Source: Marinobacterium mangrovicola (lineage in GTDB: Bacteria; Pseudomonadota; Gammaproteobacteria; Pseudomonadales; Balneatricaceae). Taken from it: a DNA stretch of 64,000 nt. The stretch's first letter is position 1. Every line of letters begins with the position of its first letter. A program made the translations under genes and the position numbers. The notes beneath the pieces were generated by a model. It had not been told where the DNA came from and made no database searches. It worked only from the letters and a program-made list of their open reading frames with translations. Shown here piece after piece: positions 25,999-35,043 of this stretch. The DNA lies in NCBI RefSeq assembly GCF_004339595.1, contig NZ_SMFU01000007.1, forward strand, positions 124,001-188,000. Reading direction: 5' to 3'.

Positions 25999-26409
25999 AT
26001 GGCAGATATAAATGAGTACATCTCCAAGGCAGCGCTTTCTGAGGCGGCTCGCCCCGGTGCCAAGCCGATCAAGCCAGCAGGTGCCAGCACCGGCAAGAAA
26101 CTGAGCACCCTGCTGCTCTGGGGTGTGGTAGTCGCCTTGGTTTTCTATGAAGCGGGATATTGGATGAAAACTCTGGGGATTCATGGTGGTCCTGTGACGG
26201 CCATGGAGATCGACTCGCTTTATGACGAGGCCCAGCAGGAACTGGAGCGCAGGTTTATTGAGGGGCTTCCGATGACCGCGCCCTTTAGCTCCCCGGTGCT
26301 GGTTGCGACGATCGGCGTGGTGGAAGAGTCCTATGGTCGGTATCTCCTTTATTACCTCGATCGCAGCAGGTCGATGGTCGCCCGTGAAGTATTCCTGACG
26401 AGAGAGTAA
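25999..26409 (+). CDS. Single-span membrane protein of unknown function, pilin-locus partner
   Basis: A 136-residue protein with a Pro/Ala/Lys-rich cytoplasmic N terminus (RPGAKPIKPAGASTGKK), one membrane segment at about 36-54 (LSTLLLWGVVVALVFYEAGY) and a soluble C-terminal part (LYDEAQQELERRFIEG, EESYGRYLLYYLDRSRS). No family is recognised. It lies 45 bases after the prepilin gene and 2 bases before the ATPase gene, so it is probably part of the same assembly system. Confidence 0.7.
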   Translation: MADINEYISKAALSEAARPGAKPIKPAGASTGKKLSTLLLWGVVVALVFYEAGYWMKTLGIHGGPVTAMEIDSLYDEAQQELERRFIEGLPMTAPFSSPVLVATIGVVEESYGRYLLYYLDRSRSMVAREVFLTRE

Positions 26410-26411
26410 AG

Positions 26412-28466
26412 ATGTCTGCACTGGACTGGATGTTGGTCACCCTGGGTAAGGCGGTTCCGGAAAAAGCCGAGGCTCTCAAATCACTGGAACTGCCGGATGA
26501 TCAGGTACAGGCGTGGAGCGTCATCTGCCGAACGCTGGCGCGTCCGGGCAGCGAACTGGTCGAGCTTCTGGAAAGCAGCGGTGTGCCGGTGGTGGATCTG
26601 AACGAACAGGTGATCTCCACCAAGGATATACCGTTACCGGAATCGACGGCGCGGCGGCTGCATGCGGTGCTGGCGGAGATCGGTGAGCACCAGGTGGTTG
26701 CGGCGGTCAGCAACCCTTTTGATCAGACCATAAAACAGGAGATCGCTTTCAGCATCGGCCGTAAGACGGAGCTTGCGTTTGCGCCGCCGGAGCAGATAGC
26801 CAATGTACTCAACCTGCACTATTCGGCTTTTGATAGTCTGGGAACCCGCCATCTGTGGATCGACAATGAGGATCTGGAGGTCAGCGCAGACACGGATCAA
26901 CTGATCAGCCAGATTGCCAAGATGATACTGAACGAGGCCGTCAAGATGCGCGCCAGTGATGTTCATATCCAGAATTTTCTTGGCGGCGGACTCATTCGCT
27001 ATCGCGTCGATGGTCTGATGGTGCGCGGCTCAAGCCTGCCTAAAAAGGTAAAGGACGCAGTACTGCGTTATGTGATGACGCAGTCTGGCCTGGATACATC
27101 TAACCATACTACACCTCAGGATGGACGCCTCAGCGCCAGTGTCGACGACCAGCTTTACGACCTCAGGGTTTCTGTACTGCCCAGCCGTGAAGATAGCCGG
27201 CTGGTGTTGCGCCTGTTGGATAAAAACCGCAAGTTTTCATCCGACAGTCTCGGCTTTCCATTGCGTGAGCAGCGTCAGCTGGAGCTGTTAAGCCGTCAGA
27301 ACCAGGGCCTGATTCTGTTTACCGGCCCAACCGGGGCGGGTAAAACCACCAGCCTCTACAGCCTGCTCGCCGGTATCAACACGCCGGAACGTAACATAAT
27401 GACGGCGGAGGATCCGGTCGAGTACAGCCTGCCAGGTATCAGCCAGATAGAGGTCGATACGACTCATGGCCGCAGCTTCGATACCGTGCTGCGGTCCATG
27501 CTGCGGCAGGACCCTGACGTCATTCTGGTGGGGGAGGTGCGTGATGAACCCACCGCCAGCATGGTGATGCGTGCTGTGATGACCGGCCACCTGGTGTTTT
27601 CTACTTTGCACACTATTGATGCCCTGGGCACCGTGCAGCGACTCGTAGACCTGGGCGTGACTCAGGGACAGATAGCAGACAGCCTCACCGCTGTGGTGGC
27701 GCAGAGAATGGTGCGACGGGTCTGTCCGGTTTGTGCGGTAAGGGTTGAGGATGATCTGACGCCGATCGAAACTCTGTTCGCCAACGCGGTTCAGGAGAAG
27801 CCAACGTTCAGAGCAGTGGGTTGCAACGCCTGCAATAACACCGGCTATAAGGGCCGCATACCGCTGGTTGAAGTCTACACGCCCAGTGATGAGGATCGAC
27901 GTCTGCTTCGTACCGATAACTATCTGCGCTCGGCTGATGTGAAGCTTGAACGTAATCTGGCTACGGTGGCCTGGCATCAGATCACCTCAGGGTTGACCAC
28001 GGTTGAGGAGGTGACTCGTGTGTTGGGCGCTGGCTTCTGGAAAGTAATCGATCCTGCTGTTACCAGTGATGCCCTGGGCTCTGTCAGTGACAATGTGTTC
28101 CAGCGCAAACAGCCAGGGCTGATGCTGTTCGGCGCCGATGACGAGGTCTCCAGCCGCATCGGCTCGCTGATAGACCGGCCTTTGATTCGCGTTTATTCGG
28201 GTGAAGAGGGCGCGGAGATTCTGCGTCGGGACGCATTGGTGTTCGGCTTGATCGTCTATGTGGATGTGGCCCGGGACCCGGTGAACTACCTCAAACAGCT
28301 GCGCACCCATATGTCCTGGTGCGGGTTGCCTGTGATTATGGTGCTCTCTGCATCGAATAAAGAGGTAGAGGATTATCTGCGTTGGCGGGGGTACGCTGAG
28401 TGGTGTGTCTGGCCGATCGATGAAGAGCAGTTCCGCCGCCTATGTGTGGCAGCCGTGGATCTCTAG
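26412..28466 (+). CDS. GspE/PilB-family secretion ATPase with receiver-like C-terminal domain
   Basis: A 684-residue hexameric assembly ATPase. The N-terminal N1/N2 region (1-170) is followed by the ATPase core with Walker A GPTGAGKTT (Lys311), Asp box AEDPVEYSLPG, Walker B DPDVILVGEVRDEPTA and His box TGHLVFSTLHT. The zinc finger has CPVC...CNAC. The usual end of the family is near residue 500-560. Here an extra domain of about 120 residues (565-684) follows, with GLIVYVDVARDP, GLPVIMVLSASNKEVEDYLRWRG and VWPIDEEQF, which read like a response-regulator receiver fold without its clear phosphoacceptor Asp. No GspF-like platform or secretin gene is nearby. Confidence 0.9.
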   Translation: MSALDWMLVTLGKAVPEKAEALKSLELPDDQVQAWSVICRTLARPGSELVELLESSGVPVVDLNEQVISTKDIPLPESTARRLHAVLAEIGEHQVVAAVSNPFDQTIKQEIAFSIGRKTELAFAPPEQIANVLNLHYSAFDSLGTRHLWIDNEDLEVSADTDQLISQIAKMILNEAVKMRASDVHIQNFLGGGLIRYRVDGLMVRGSSLPKKVKDAVLRYVMTQSGLDTSNHTTPQDGRLSASVDDQLYDLRVSVLPSREDSRLVLRLLDKNRKFSSDSLGFPLREQRQLELLSRQNQGLILFTGPTGAGKTTSLYSLLAGINTPERNIMTAEDPVEYSLPGISQIEVDTTHGRSFDTVLRSMLRQDPDVILVGEVRDEPTASMVMRAVMTGHLVFSTLHTIDALGTVQRLVDLGVTQGQIADSLTAVVAQRMVRRVCPVCAVRVEDDLTPIETLFANAVQEKPTFRAVGCNACNNTGYKGRIPLVEVYTPSDEDRRLLRTDNYLRSADVKLERNLATVAWHQITSGLTTVEEVTRVLGAGFWKVIDPAVTSDALGSVSDNVFQRKQPGLMLFGADDEVSSRIGSLIDRPLIRVYSGEEGAEILRRDALVFGLIVYVDVARDPVNYLKQLRTHMSWCGLPVIMVLSASNKEVEDYLRWRGYAEWCVWPIDEEQFRRLCVAAVDL

Positions 28467-28492
28467 AGCATTGGGAAAATCGGGGGGAGTTT

Positions 28493-29758
28493 ATGCAGTG
28501 TAAGCTCGCTAAGTCATTTCTCCTGGTCTTTCTTCTTGCAGTTCTCGCTGGTTGTGTCAGTTTCAAACCGAACCCTGAGCTCTCCTCCTTTCATGATAGA
28601 GCACAAAGCCGGACTCAGGGCAATGTGAATGTTACAGCGTCCGTCCTCAGCGAGGAGGAGGGACGTGAGCTGTTCGATATCGATCTCTCCGCAAAGCAGG
28701 TTCAGCCGGTTTGGGTCAGGGTACGCAACAACGATAACCACCCTTACTGGCTGCTCTCGTCCGCACTGGACCCCGAATATTTTTCGCCCCATGAAGTGGC
28801 CTACAGCGCCCACCGCTGGTTGCAGCCTGCGTACAATGAACAGGTCGATAACTATTTTACGCGGATGAGTTTTTTCAACCCGATACCTCCCCAGTCCACG
28901 CGTAGCGGAATCTTTTTCGTCAACCTGGATGAGGATGAAAAGGAGATCGATATCGACTTGCTCAGTAGGGAGGAGACGAAGTTTTTCGATTTCTATTTCG
29001 AACTGGATGGACTGAGAACACAAACGCTGAGGGAAACCGAGGTAAAGATGGCGAAAAGGTCGGTGAAGGTCATCGATGAAGCGGGCCTGCGCAAGGCGTT
29101 GCGCGCGTTACCCTGCTGTACCAGCGGTGAAGATCCAAACACCCAGGGCGATCCGCTGAATCTGGTTGTGATCGGTAACTCGGAGCATCTCTTTCCACCC
29201 TTCGTGCGCCGCGGCTGGCACTATGCCGAAGAGAGTTATTTGCGTTCTATCTGGCGCACAGTGAACTCCTTTCTTTTCGGCAAGCACTACCGCTATTCGC
29301 CGGTCAGCAACCTTTACTACGATGGCCGCAAACAGGACATAGCACTGCAGAAGGCGAGGGGAACTATTCATCAGCGTAATCATCTTCGGTTATGGCTCAC
29401 AGATCTGCGTTTTGAGGGCAAGGAGGTCTGGGTTGGCCAGATCAGTCGAGATATCGGTGTGCGCTTTACGCTGCATACGCCTACATTTACCACGCACAAG
29501 ATCGATCCCGATCTGGATGAAACCCGAACTGCATTTATCGAGGACATGCTGTTTTCTATGGGACTCAAGCGCCTGGGGTTTGTGCGCGGGGTGGGTAAGA
29601 AAACCTTGGGTCAGCCGGGTTATAACCTGACCGGCGATCCCTATATTACCGATGGTCTGAGAGCGGTGCTGGAGTTCGATCGTCGCCCCAGCAATATGGA
29701 AGATGTGCGCTTCTTTAACTGGGTTGACCCGCCGGTACGACGACTCTATCGCGAATAA
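28493..29758 (+). CDS. Lipoprotein with LssY_C-type domain
   Basis: A 421-residue lipoprotein (lipobox VLAGC, Cys21). GGGGGGAG lies 6 bases before ATG 28493, favouring it over the GTG at 28442. The N-terminal half is a beta-rich region (VQPVWVRVRNNDNHPYWLL). From about residue 215 it matches the LssY C-terminal domain: NLVVIGNSEHLFPPFVRRGW, NLYYDGRKQDIALQK and NHLRLWLTDLRFEGKEVW. That domain occurs in membrane phosphatase-like proteins and has no known activity. It follows the ATPase gene by 26 bases and may be cotranscribed with it. Confidence 0.83.
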   Translation: MQCKLAKSFLLVFLLAVLAGCVSFKPNPELSSFHDRAQSRTQGNVNVTASVLSEEEGRELFDIDLSAKQVQPVWVRVRNNDNHPYWLLSSALDPEYFSPHEVAYSAHRWLQPAYNEQVDNYFTRMSFFNPIPPQSTRSGIFFVNLDEDEKEIDIDLLSREETKFFDFYFELDGLRTQTLRETEVKMAKRSVKVIDEAGLRKALRALPCCTSGEDPNTQGDPLNLVVIGNSEHLFPPFVRRGWHYAEESYLRSIWRTVNSFLFGKHYRYSPVSNLYYDGRKQDIALQKARGTIHQRNHLRLWLTDLRFEGKEVWVGQISRDIGVRFTLHTPTFTTHKIDPDLDETRTAFIEDMLFSMGLKRLGFVRGVGKKTLGQPGYNLTGDPYITDGLRAVLEFDRRPSNMEDVRFFNWVDPPVRRLYRE

Positions 29759-29789
29759 TCAGCAGGGCTTAGGCCTGGAGGGAGATACT

Positions 29790-30743
29790 ATGAAACCGGG
29801 ATTTATGGTTGCCGCTGTGCTACTGGCAACCGGCTGCAGCGTTACGCCCGAGCAGGGTAGCGGCACTTTGCCCGCCTTGGAGGATAAGCTGACTGGTAAA
29901 ACCTGGGCGCTGGTCGAGATCCAGTTCATGGATGACAGCGTGTACAGGCCCAGGGAAGGGCACAGCTACACGCTGGAATTCACTGCAGACGGGCAGGTGC
30001 TGGTGCAGGCGGATTGCAATCGCGGTTTCGGTACCTGGGAGCATACACCGCCTTCGGGGATTACGTTGGGGCCGGCGGCCGTAACCCGGCGCTACTGCGG
30101 GGATGACAGTCTTGATGGCCGTTTTTTAAAGGATCTGACTTACATCCGATCCTACGTGATACGCGATGGCGATCTGTATCTGGCCACCCTGGCTGACGGT
30201 GCGATTCTGAAGTTTAAGAGCGCCGTGAGTCCGAGCTTCGATTGCTCCAAGGCTGAGGGCAGTGTACAGACGCTGATCTGTACCGATGCGGAACTGGCCG
30301 GCCTGGATCTTAGGCTTGATGAGCTTTATCGCAAGGCGCTGGAATCCTTTCCCGCGGAGGAGATCCCAACCCTGAAAGCGACCCAGCGCGGCTGGATCAA
30401 AGGTCGGGATGAGTGCTGGAAAGCGGAAAACGCCAGCGATTGTACCCGTGAGGAGTACCAGCGTCGTATCACGGAACTGGAAGTCCGTACCGGCAGCACC
30501 GAGGTTCCCGCGCCGGTGTTGTACAGCTGTCACACCGGCACCCTGCTCACGGCGTACTTCTATAACGAAACCCTGACACCGGCACTGGTGCTGGGCGATG
30601 GTCAGAGCCAGCATCTACTGTTACAGGCCGTTGTCGCCAGTGGTGCCCGCTACTTCGGACAGGGCGTTGAGTTCTGGACCAAAGGGGAGGAGGCCAGCTA
30701 TACCCTGGTTGGTGAAGAACCGGTACAGTGCAGCAAACGTTAA
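29790..30743 (+). CDS. Three-domain lipoprotein: META, LprI and MliC
   Basis: A 317-residue lipoprotein (lipobox LLATGC, Cys16; ATG 29790 with GGAGGGAG upstream). About 35-146 is a META/HslJ-like domain (TGKTWALVEI, LVQADCNRGFGTW). About 150-232 is an LprI-type domain (DCSKAEGSVQTLICTDAEL, LDLRLDELY, QRGWIKGRDEC). About 243-317 is an MliC-type domain (YSCHTGTLLTAYF, ASGARYFGQGVEFWTKGEEA). LprI and MliC proteins inhibit C-type lysozyme, so a protective role at the envelope is likely. The three-part fusion is the noteworthy point. Confidence 0.87.
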   Translation: MKPGFMVAAVLLATGCSVTPEQGSGTLPALEDKLTGKTWALVEIQFMDDSVYRPREGHSYTLEFTADGQVLVQADCNRGFGTWEHTPPSGITLGPAAVTRRYCGDDSLDGRFLKDLTYIRSYVIRDGDLYLATLADGAILKFKSAVSPSFDCSKAEGSVQTLICTDAELAGLDLRLDELYRKALESFPAEEIPTLKATQRGWIKGRDECWKAENASDCTREEYQRRITELEVRTGSTEVPAPVLYSCHTGTLLTAYFYNETLTPALVLGDGQSQHLLLQAVVASGARYFGQGVEFWTKGEEASYTLVGEEPVQCSKR

Positions 30744-30773
30744 GGGTCTTTATTCAGGGAAAAGGAGTTTCCA

Positions 30774-31703
30774 TTGGCTGGAACCAGTCTGCTCGCACTG
30801 ATCGATGATATCGCCACGCTGCTGGATGATGTTGCACTGATGTCCAAGGTGGCGGCCAAAAAGACCGTCGGTCTGTTGGGGGATGATCTGGCACTGAATG
30901 CCGAGCAGGTCTCCGGCGTTAAGGCCGACCGGGAGCTGCCGGTGGTCTGGGCCGTATTCAAAGGCTCGATCATCAACAAGCTGATCCTTGTGCCGGTGGC
31001 GCTGCTGATCTCGGTAATCGCGCCCTGGCTGATTACACCGCTACTGATGGTAGGCGGCGCCTACCTCTGCTTTGAAGGCTTCGAAAAGGTACTGCACAGC
31101 ATCAAGCCCGACAAGTCGGCCCACGCCAAAGAGCTGAAAGCGATCGCCGATACCCATGTGGATCTGCGCGAATTCGAAAAGAAAAAGATCAGGGGCGCGA
31201 TCCGTACCGATTTTATTCTTTCCGCAGAAATCGTTGTTATCGCGCTGGGTTCGGTGCAAACGGCGGCTTTTGGTACTCAGGTGGCGGTGGTTTCAACCAT
31301 CGCTCTGGTGTTGACGGCGGGCGTCTATATTCTGGTGGCAGGTATCGTAAAACTGGATGACGCCGGGCTTTATCTGGCCGAGAGCGCCAAAACCGGCATC
31401 GGTGCGGCGCTGGGACGGGGGCTGCTTTCATTGGCGCCCCGGCTGATGAAATCCCTGTCGGTGATCGGAACCATCGCCATGTTTCTAGTGGGTGGTGGCA
31501 TCCTGGTACACGGGACGCCCGGGTCGCATGAGTTCCTGCATCATATCGAGCAAAGTGCGGATGGCCTGCCAGCCATCGGCAACATAGTAAACGGTGTGCT
31601 GCCCTCACTGATTAACGCGGGGCTTGGTGTGCTTGCCGGTGGCATCGTCTTTCTTGTAGTTGAATACCTGGTGCATCCGCTGTTCGGGCGTAAAGCGCAC
31701 TGA
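30774..31703 (+). CDS. DUF808 inner-membrane protein (YedI-like)
   Basis: A 309-residue protein with several membrane segments, matching the DUF808/YedI family from its first residues ([18 protein letters not shown]). The start codon is TTG at 30774, with AAGGAG exactly 6 bases upstream and no ATG that would keep the conserved N terminus. Membrane segments are at about 72-100, 155-185, 190-205, 235-255 and 275-300. The biochemical role is unknown. Confidence 0.9.
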   Translation: MAGTSLLALIDDIATLLDDVALMSKVAAKKTVGLLGDDLALNAEQVSGVKADRELPVVWAVFKGSIINKLILVPVALLISVIAPWLITPLLMVGGAYLCFEGFEKVLHSIKPDKSAHAKELKAIADTHVDLREFEKKKIRGAIRTDFILSAEIVVIALGSVQTAAFGTQVAVVSTIALVLTAGVYILVAGIVKLDDAGLYLAESAKTGIGAALGRGLLSLAPRLMKSLSVIGTIAMFLVGGGILVHGTPGSHEFLHHIEQSADGLPAIGNIVNGVLPSLINAGLGVLAGGIVFLVVEYLVHPLFGRKAH

Positions 31704-31713
31704 GGCACAAACC

Positions 31714-32568
31714 ATGACTGAGAATGAACTGCAGATCCGACCGATGCAGCCCGAGGAACTCAACCTGATGCTGGATTGGGCGGCCGACGAGGGGTGGAAC
31801 CCGGGCCTTAACGATGCCCGCTGCTACTACCAGGCGGATCCTAAGGGCTTCCTGCTGGGGCTGGTTGGTGGCGAGCCGGTGGCGACCATCTCAGTGGTGC
31901 GCTACAGCGATAGCCTGGGCTTTCTCGGTTTTTATATTGTAAGGCCCGAGTATCGCGGCCGTGGTTACGGCATGCAGGTCTGGAACGCCGGCATGGCTTA
32001 CCTGGCTGGCTGCAATGTGGCGTTGGATGGAGTGGTTGCGCAGCAGGATAACTACGCCAGGTCCGGATTCCGTCTGGCCTGGAATAACGTGCGTTATGCC
32101 GGAAATGCCCGGCACTCAGAGGAGCTGACGCCGTCCTCTGTCACGAAGCTTGGGCCAGCGGACCTGCCTGAACTGTTTGAATACGATAAAGCATTCTTTC
32201 CAGATACTCGCCCAGCCTTTCTGGCCGCCTGGATCGATCAGCTCGGAGGCACCGCACTGGCAATACGAGAGGGCGGTGCTCTGGCCGGCTATGGCGTGAT
32301 CAGGCCCTGCCGTGAAGGGTTTAAGATCGGGCCGCTTTACGCGGATAGCCCGGATCTTGCGGCGACGCTGTTTGATGGTCTGCAACGGGCGGTGCCGGAA
32401 GGGGCGCCGATCTATCTGGACCTGCCTGACAATAACGCTGCAGCGGTAGCGCTGGCCCGTTCAGCTCAGATGACGCCGGTGTTTGAAACGGCTCGCATGT
32501 ACACCGGTACTCAACCGGACCTCCCGCTGAGCAGAATCTACGGTGTGACCTCGTTCGAGATCGGCTAA
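31714..32568 (+). CDS. GNAT acetyltransferase with second C-terminal GNAT-like domain
   Basis: A 284-residue protein. The N-terminal GNAT fold (about 3-125) has the acetyl-CoA loop VRPEYRGRGYGMQVW. The C-terminal half (about 140-280) matches the Acetyltransf_18 type (GYGVIRPCREGFKIGPLYAD). ATG 31714 is preferred to the earlier in-frame start at 31660, which lies inside the DUF808 gene. Substrate is unknown. Only 10 bases separate it from the DUF808 stop. Confidence 0.9.
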   Translation: MTENELQIRPMQPEELNLMLDWAADEGWNPGLNDARCYYQADPKGFLLGLVGGEPVATISVVRYSDSLGFLGFYIVRPEYRGRGYGMQVWNAGMAYLAGCNVALDGVVAQQDNYARSGFRLAWNNVRYAGNARHSEELTPSSVTKLGPADLPELFEYDKAFFPDTRPAFLAAWIDQLGGTALAIREGGALAGYGVIRPCREGFKIGPLYADSPDLAATLFDGLQRAVPEGAPIYLDLPDNNAAAVALARSAQMTPVFETARMYTGTQPDLPLSRIYGVTSFEIG

Positions 32569-32575
32569 AAGGCTT

Positions 32576-32841
32576 GGGAAGCTATGATTAAGTCTATAGC
32601 GTCTCAGCGTGGCATGAAGTGCCCAGATACTAGGCGAGCTTTGCCGTCAATGGCCGTAGCCCTTGGCAAAAAGCTCAACGCCGTAGATGGGTGCTTCATG
32701 CCGCGCCCTCCGGGGCTTGCAGGCTGGCCCACTCTCTGCGTTGGACTTTTTTGCCGTAGCGCCACTACGCCTGCAAAAGCCCGCCTTGATAGTGAGCCAG
32801 CCTGTAAGCCTGAGATGCCATGAACTTGTTCATAGCTTCCC
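32576..32841. repeat. Cloverleaf-like element of nested inverted repeats, non-coding
   Basis: A 266-base unit bounded by imperfect 32-base inverted arms (32576-32607 and 32810-32841, 26 of 32 positions matching, with GGGAAGCTATGA identical). Inside are two long hairpins: 32611-32702, closed by GGCATGAAG...CTTCATGCC with an inner GAGCTTTGCC/GGCAAAAAGCTC pairing, and 32714-32810, closed by an 18-of-20 match around CAGGCTGGC with an inner CGTAG-CGCCA-CTACG tip. Short ORFs on both strands are by-products. It fills the 371-base gap between the GNAT and uracil-glycosylase genes and may be a MITE-like repeat or a structured RNA. Confidence 0.8.
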
Positions 32842-32939
32842 TTGGTTCGATAATCGAATGGCATCTTTTACACGGGATGAACTACCTGTTGCTCGTGTTC
32901 CTGTTCTCGGGGGATGAACTTCTGTTGATATGAGCTTTT

Positions 32940-33521
32940 GTGGATGTGAACTTTGAAGACCTGATGTGCCAGGTGCGAGCCTGTCGACTCTGTGAAGCGC
33001 AGCTGCCACTGGAGCCCCGGCCGATAATCCAGGCGTCGCCCGAAGCGCGGATCCTGATCGTCGGTCAGGCGCCGGGGCGCAAGGCGCATGAATCCGGTCT
33101 GCCTTTTGATGATGCCAGTGGCGACCGCCTGCGGCAGTGGCTGGAGCTTAGTCGCGAGCAGTTTTACGACCCGGCCCTGGTGGCGATACTGCCGATGGGG
33201 TTCTGCTACCCGGGTACCGGAAAATCGGGCGATCTGCCGCCCCGGCCCGAGTGTGCGTCCGCCTGGCGGGATAAGCTGATGGCTGAGCTGCCCAATATTC
33301 ACCTGACGCTTTTGCTGGGCCAGTATGCCCAGCAGTATCACTTTGGTGCTGATAAACGAACGCTGACGGAACGGGTGAGTGACTGGCAAACCACCTGGCC
33401 AGACCTGGTGTCACTGCCGCACCCCAGCCCCCGTAACAATCTCTGGTTAAGACGTAATCCCTGGTTTGAAACCGAACTGCTGCCGGCGCTGGCAGTCAGA
33501 ATCAAGCAACTTATTCCATAA
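32940..33521 (+). CDS. Uracil-DNA glycosylase family protein
   Basis: A 193-residue protein of the UDG superfamily. The catalytic/water-activating motif is in LIVGQAPGRKAHESGLPF, and the DNA-contact loop near the end is LPHPSPRNNLWL (the HPSPRN type of families 4 and 5). Short N-terminal Cys (CQVRACRLCEAQL) could ligate an Fe-S cluster with partners elsewhere, but the full four-Cys set is not evident. Several starts are possible (GTG 32940, GTG 32946, ATG 32964) and no strong RBS is visible. Confidence 0.88.
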   Translation: MDVNFEDLMCQVRACRLCEAQLPLEPRPIIQASPEARILIVGQAPGRKAHESGLPFDDASGDRLRQWLELSREQFYDPALVAILPMGFCYPGTGKSGDLPPRPECASAWRDKLMAELPNIHLTLLLGQYAQQYHFGADKRTLTERVSDWQTTWPDLVSLPHPSPRNNLWLRRNPWFETELLPALAVRIKQLIP

Positions 33522-33673
33522 CTCAGTTATCTACTTGGTCCATCACTTGGTGAATAGTTGACGCATAATCAAGCCAGATTTTGGCATTGGCCTTTAACTA
33601 TGGATCTGTGCCCTTAGATATTACGTATCAAACATTTACGCCATTCGGGCTTAGCCGCAAAAAGGAGAGAAGG

Positions 33674-34009
33674 ATGTCATCACTGGTTTACTGTATTGCC
33701 CAGTTCAAGCCGCGCCCGGGCAAAGAGAAAGAGCTGTTTGCCGTACTCCAGTCGCTGGAGCCCAACACCCTGCGCGAAGAGGGCTGTATCCAGTATCGCG
33801 TGACGCGCCACATTCCCAACCCCTATGCCGATGGCAGCAGTTTCCCCATCGCTTTTAACGAGATCTGGCGCGATGCCGAGAGCTTTGCCAAGCATAACGA
33901 GGGACCGAGAATTAAGGAGTTCTTCAGCCGTTACTGCCTCGCGGAAGATGGGCTCGCGGAAGAGTGGAATGTTTGCGTTTACACCGACGAGCCGGAAGAC
34001 TTTTCCTGA
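33674..34009 (+). CDS. Antibiotic biosynthesis monooxygenase (ABM) domain protein
   Basis: A 111-residue small dimeric alpha+beta barrel protein of the YgiN/ABM type: VYCIAQFKPRPGKEKELFAVL, EEGCIQYRVTRH, FNEIWRDAESFAKHN. AAAAAGGAGAGAAGG precedes ATG 33674; the ORF extends upstream to 33581 without support. Family members act on quinones or as small monooxygenases. The specific role is unknown. Confidence 0.88.
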   Translation: MSSLVYCIAQFKPRPGKEKELFAVLQSLEPNTLREEGCIQYRVTRHIPNPYADGSSFPIAFNEIWRDAESFAKHNEGPRIKEFFSRYCLAEDGLAEEWNVCVYTDEPEDFS

Positions 34010-34056
34010 GTCGGCGCTGAGCCTTTTCTAAAGTGTAAAGATCAGGGAGTTTTATC

Positions 34057-35043
34057 ATGACAAGCCACGCAGCTTACCGACAACCGGCCCGCCTGACCGG
34101 TAGTGATGGTGAGATCAGGAAGGTCGGCTTCGAGCTGGAGTTTTCCGGCGTATCCCTGGATGACACCGCCAATGCGCTCAGGCAAAAGCTCGAAGGCAAT
34201 GTTGTCTACCAGACCGAGGCGGAGCTGGTACTGGAGCTGCCGTCCATCGGTAAGCTGACCGTGGAGCTGGACTGGGCCTTCCTCAAGCGCAAGGCGGCAG
34301 AAAGTGCCGAAAAGGGTGAGCCGGAAGAGTGGCTTAAACCACTAAGCCAGGCGGCGGGGCTGCTGGTGCCGGTGGAAGTGGTCTGCCCACCGGTGGCGAT
34401 CGATAAGCTGGATCGCCTGGATAATCTTGTCGATATTCTGCGCGATCTGGGTGCCCAGGGCACCGAAGAGTCTTTGATCGCCGCCTACGGTGTGCATATC
34501 AATACTGAGATTCCGCAGTTGAATGCACCCTGTATGCACGCGTACCTGAAAGCGTTTAGCCTGCTGCAGTGGTGGCTCGTAGAGGCGCACGAGGTCAATA
34601 CCGCACGCAAGATCAGCCCCTATATCGGGCTCTATCCAGAAGCTTACGTGGTTGAGCTACTGGAGATGTCCGAGCCGGATATGGACCAGCTTTTTGCCAC
34701 CTACCTGGAACATAACCCCACCCGCAACCGTGCCCTGGATATGCTGCCACTGCTGGCAGAGATCGATGAATCCCGGGTACAGGACGCGGTGGGCGACGCC
34801 AAGGTTAATGCTCGTCCGACCTTCCACTACCGTCTGCCCAACTGCCAGATAGAGCGGACGGGCTGGTCGCTGGCGGATTCCTGGAATGTCTGGTGTGTGG
34901 TCGAAGCGCTGGCCAACGATACCCAGGCGCTGGAAGAGCTGGGTCAGGCATTTCTGGATGCGCGGCTGCCGGTCATCGGCGTCAATCGTAGGAGCTGGGT
35001 GGAGTTTATAACCAGATGGCTGCAAGACCGAGAGTTGGCGTAA
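34057..35043 (+). CDS. Amidoligase-family protein
   Basis: A 328-residue amidoligase_2-type protein (VGFELEFSGV, then ELVLELPSIGKLTVELDWAF), a glutamine-synthetase-fold ATP-dependent enzyme that joins a carboxylate to an amine. It overlaps the next gene, a C26 class-I glutamine-amidotransferase-like hydrolase, by 28 bases. Amidoligase/C26 pairs have been noted in comparative genomics as probable modules for gamma-glutamyl or peptide-type conjugates (Iyer and Aravind). The actual substrate is unknown. Confidence 0.88.
   Translation: MTSHAAYRQPARLTGSDGEIRKVGFELEFSGVSLDDTANALRQKLEGNVVYQTEAELVLELPSIGKLTVELDWAFLKRKAAESAEKGEPEEWLKPLSQAAGLLVPVEVVCPPVAIDKLDRLDNLVDILRDLGAQGTEESLIAAYGVHINTEIPQLNAPCMHAYLKAFSLLQWWLVEAHEVNTARKISPYIGLYPEAYVVELLEMSEPDMDQLFATYLEHNPTRNRALDMLPLLAEIDESRVQDAVGDAKVNARPTFHYRLPNCQIERTGWSLADSWNVWCVVEALANDTQALEELGQAFLDARLPVIGVNRRSWVEFITRWLQDRELA

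Noticed and set aside
32584-32864. Short ORFs on both strands inside the inverted-repeat element
   Set aside because: The sequence is explained by nested inverted repeats; the ORFs lack Shine-Dalgarno sites and recognisable protein features.
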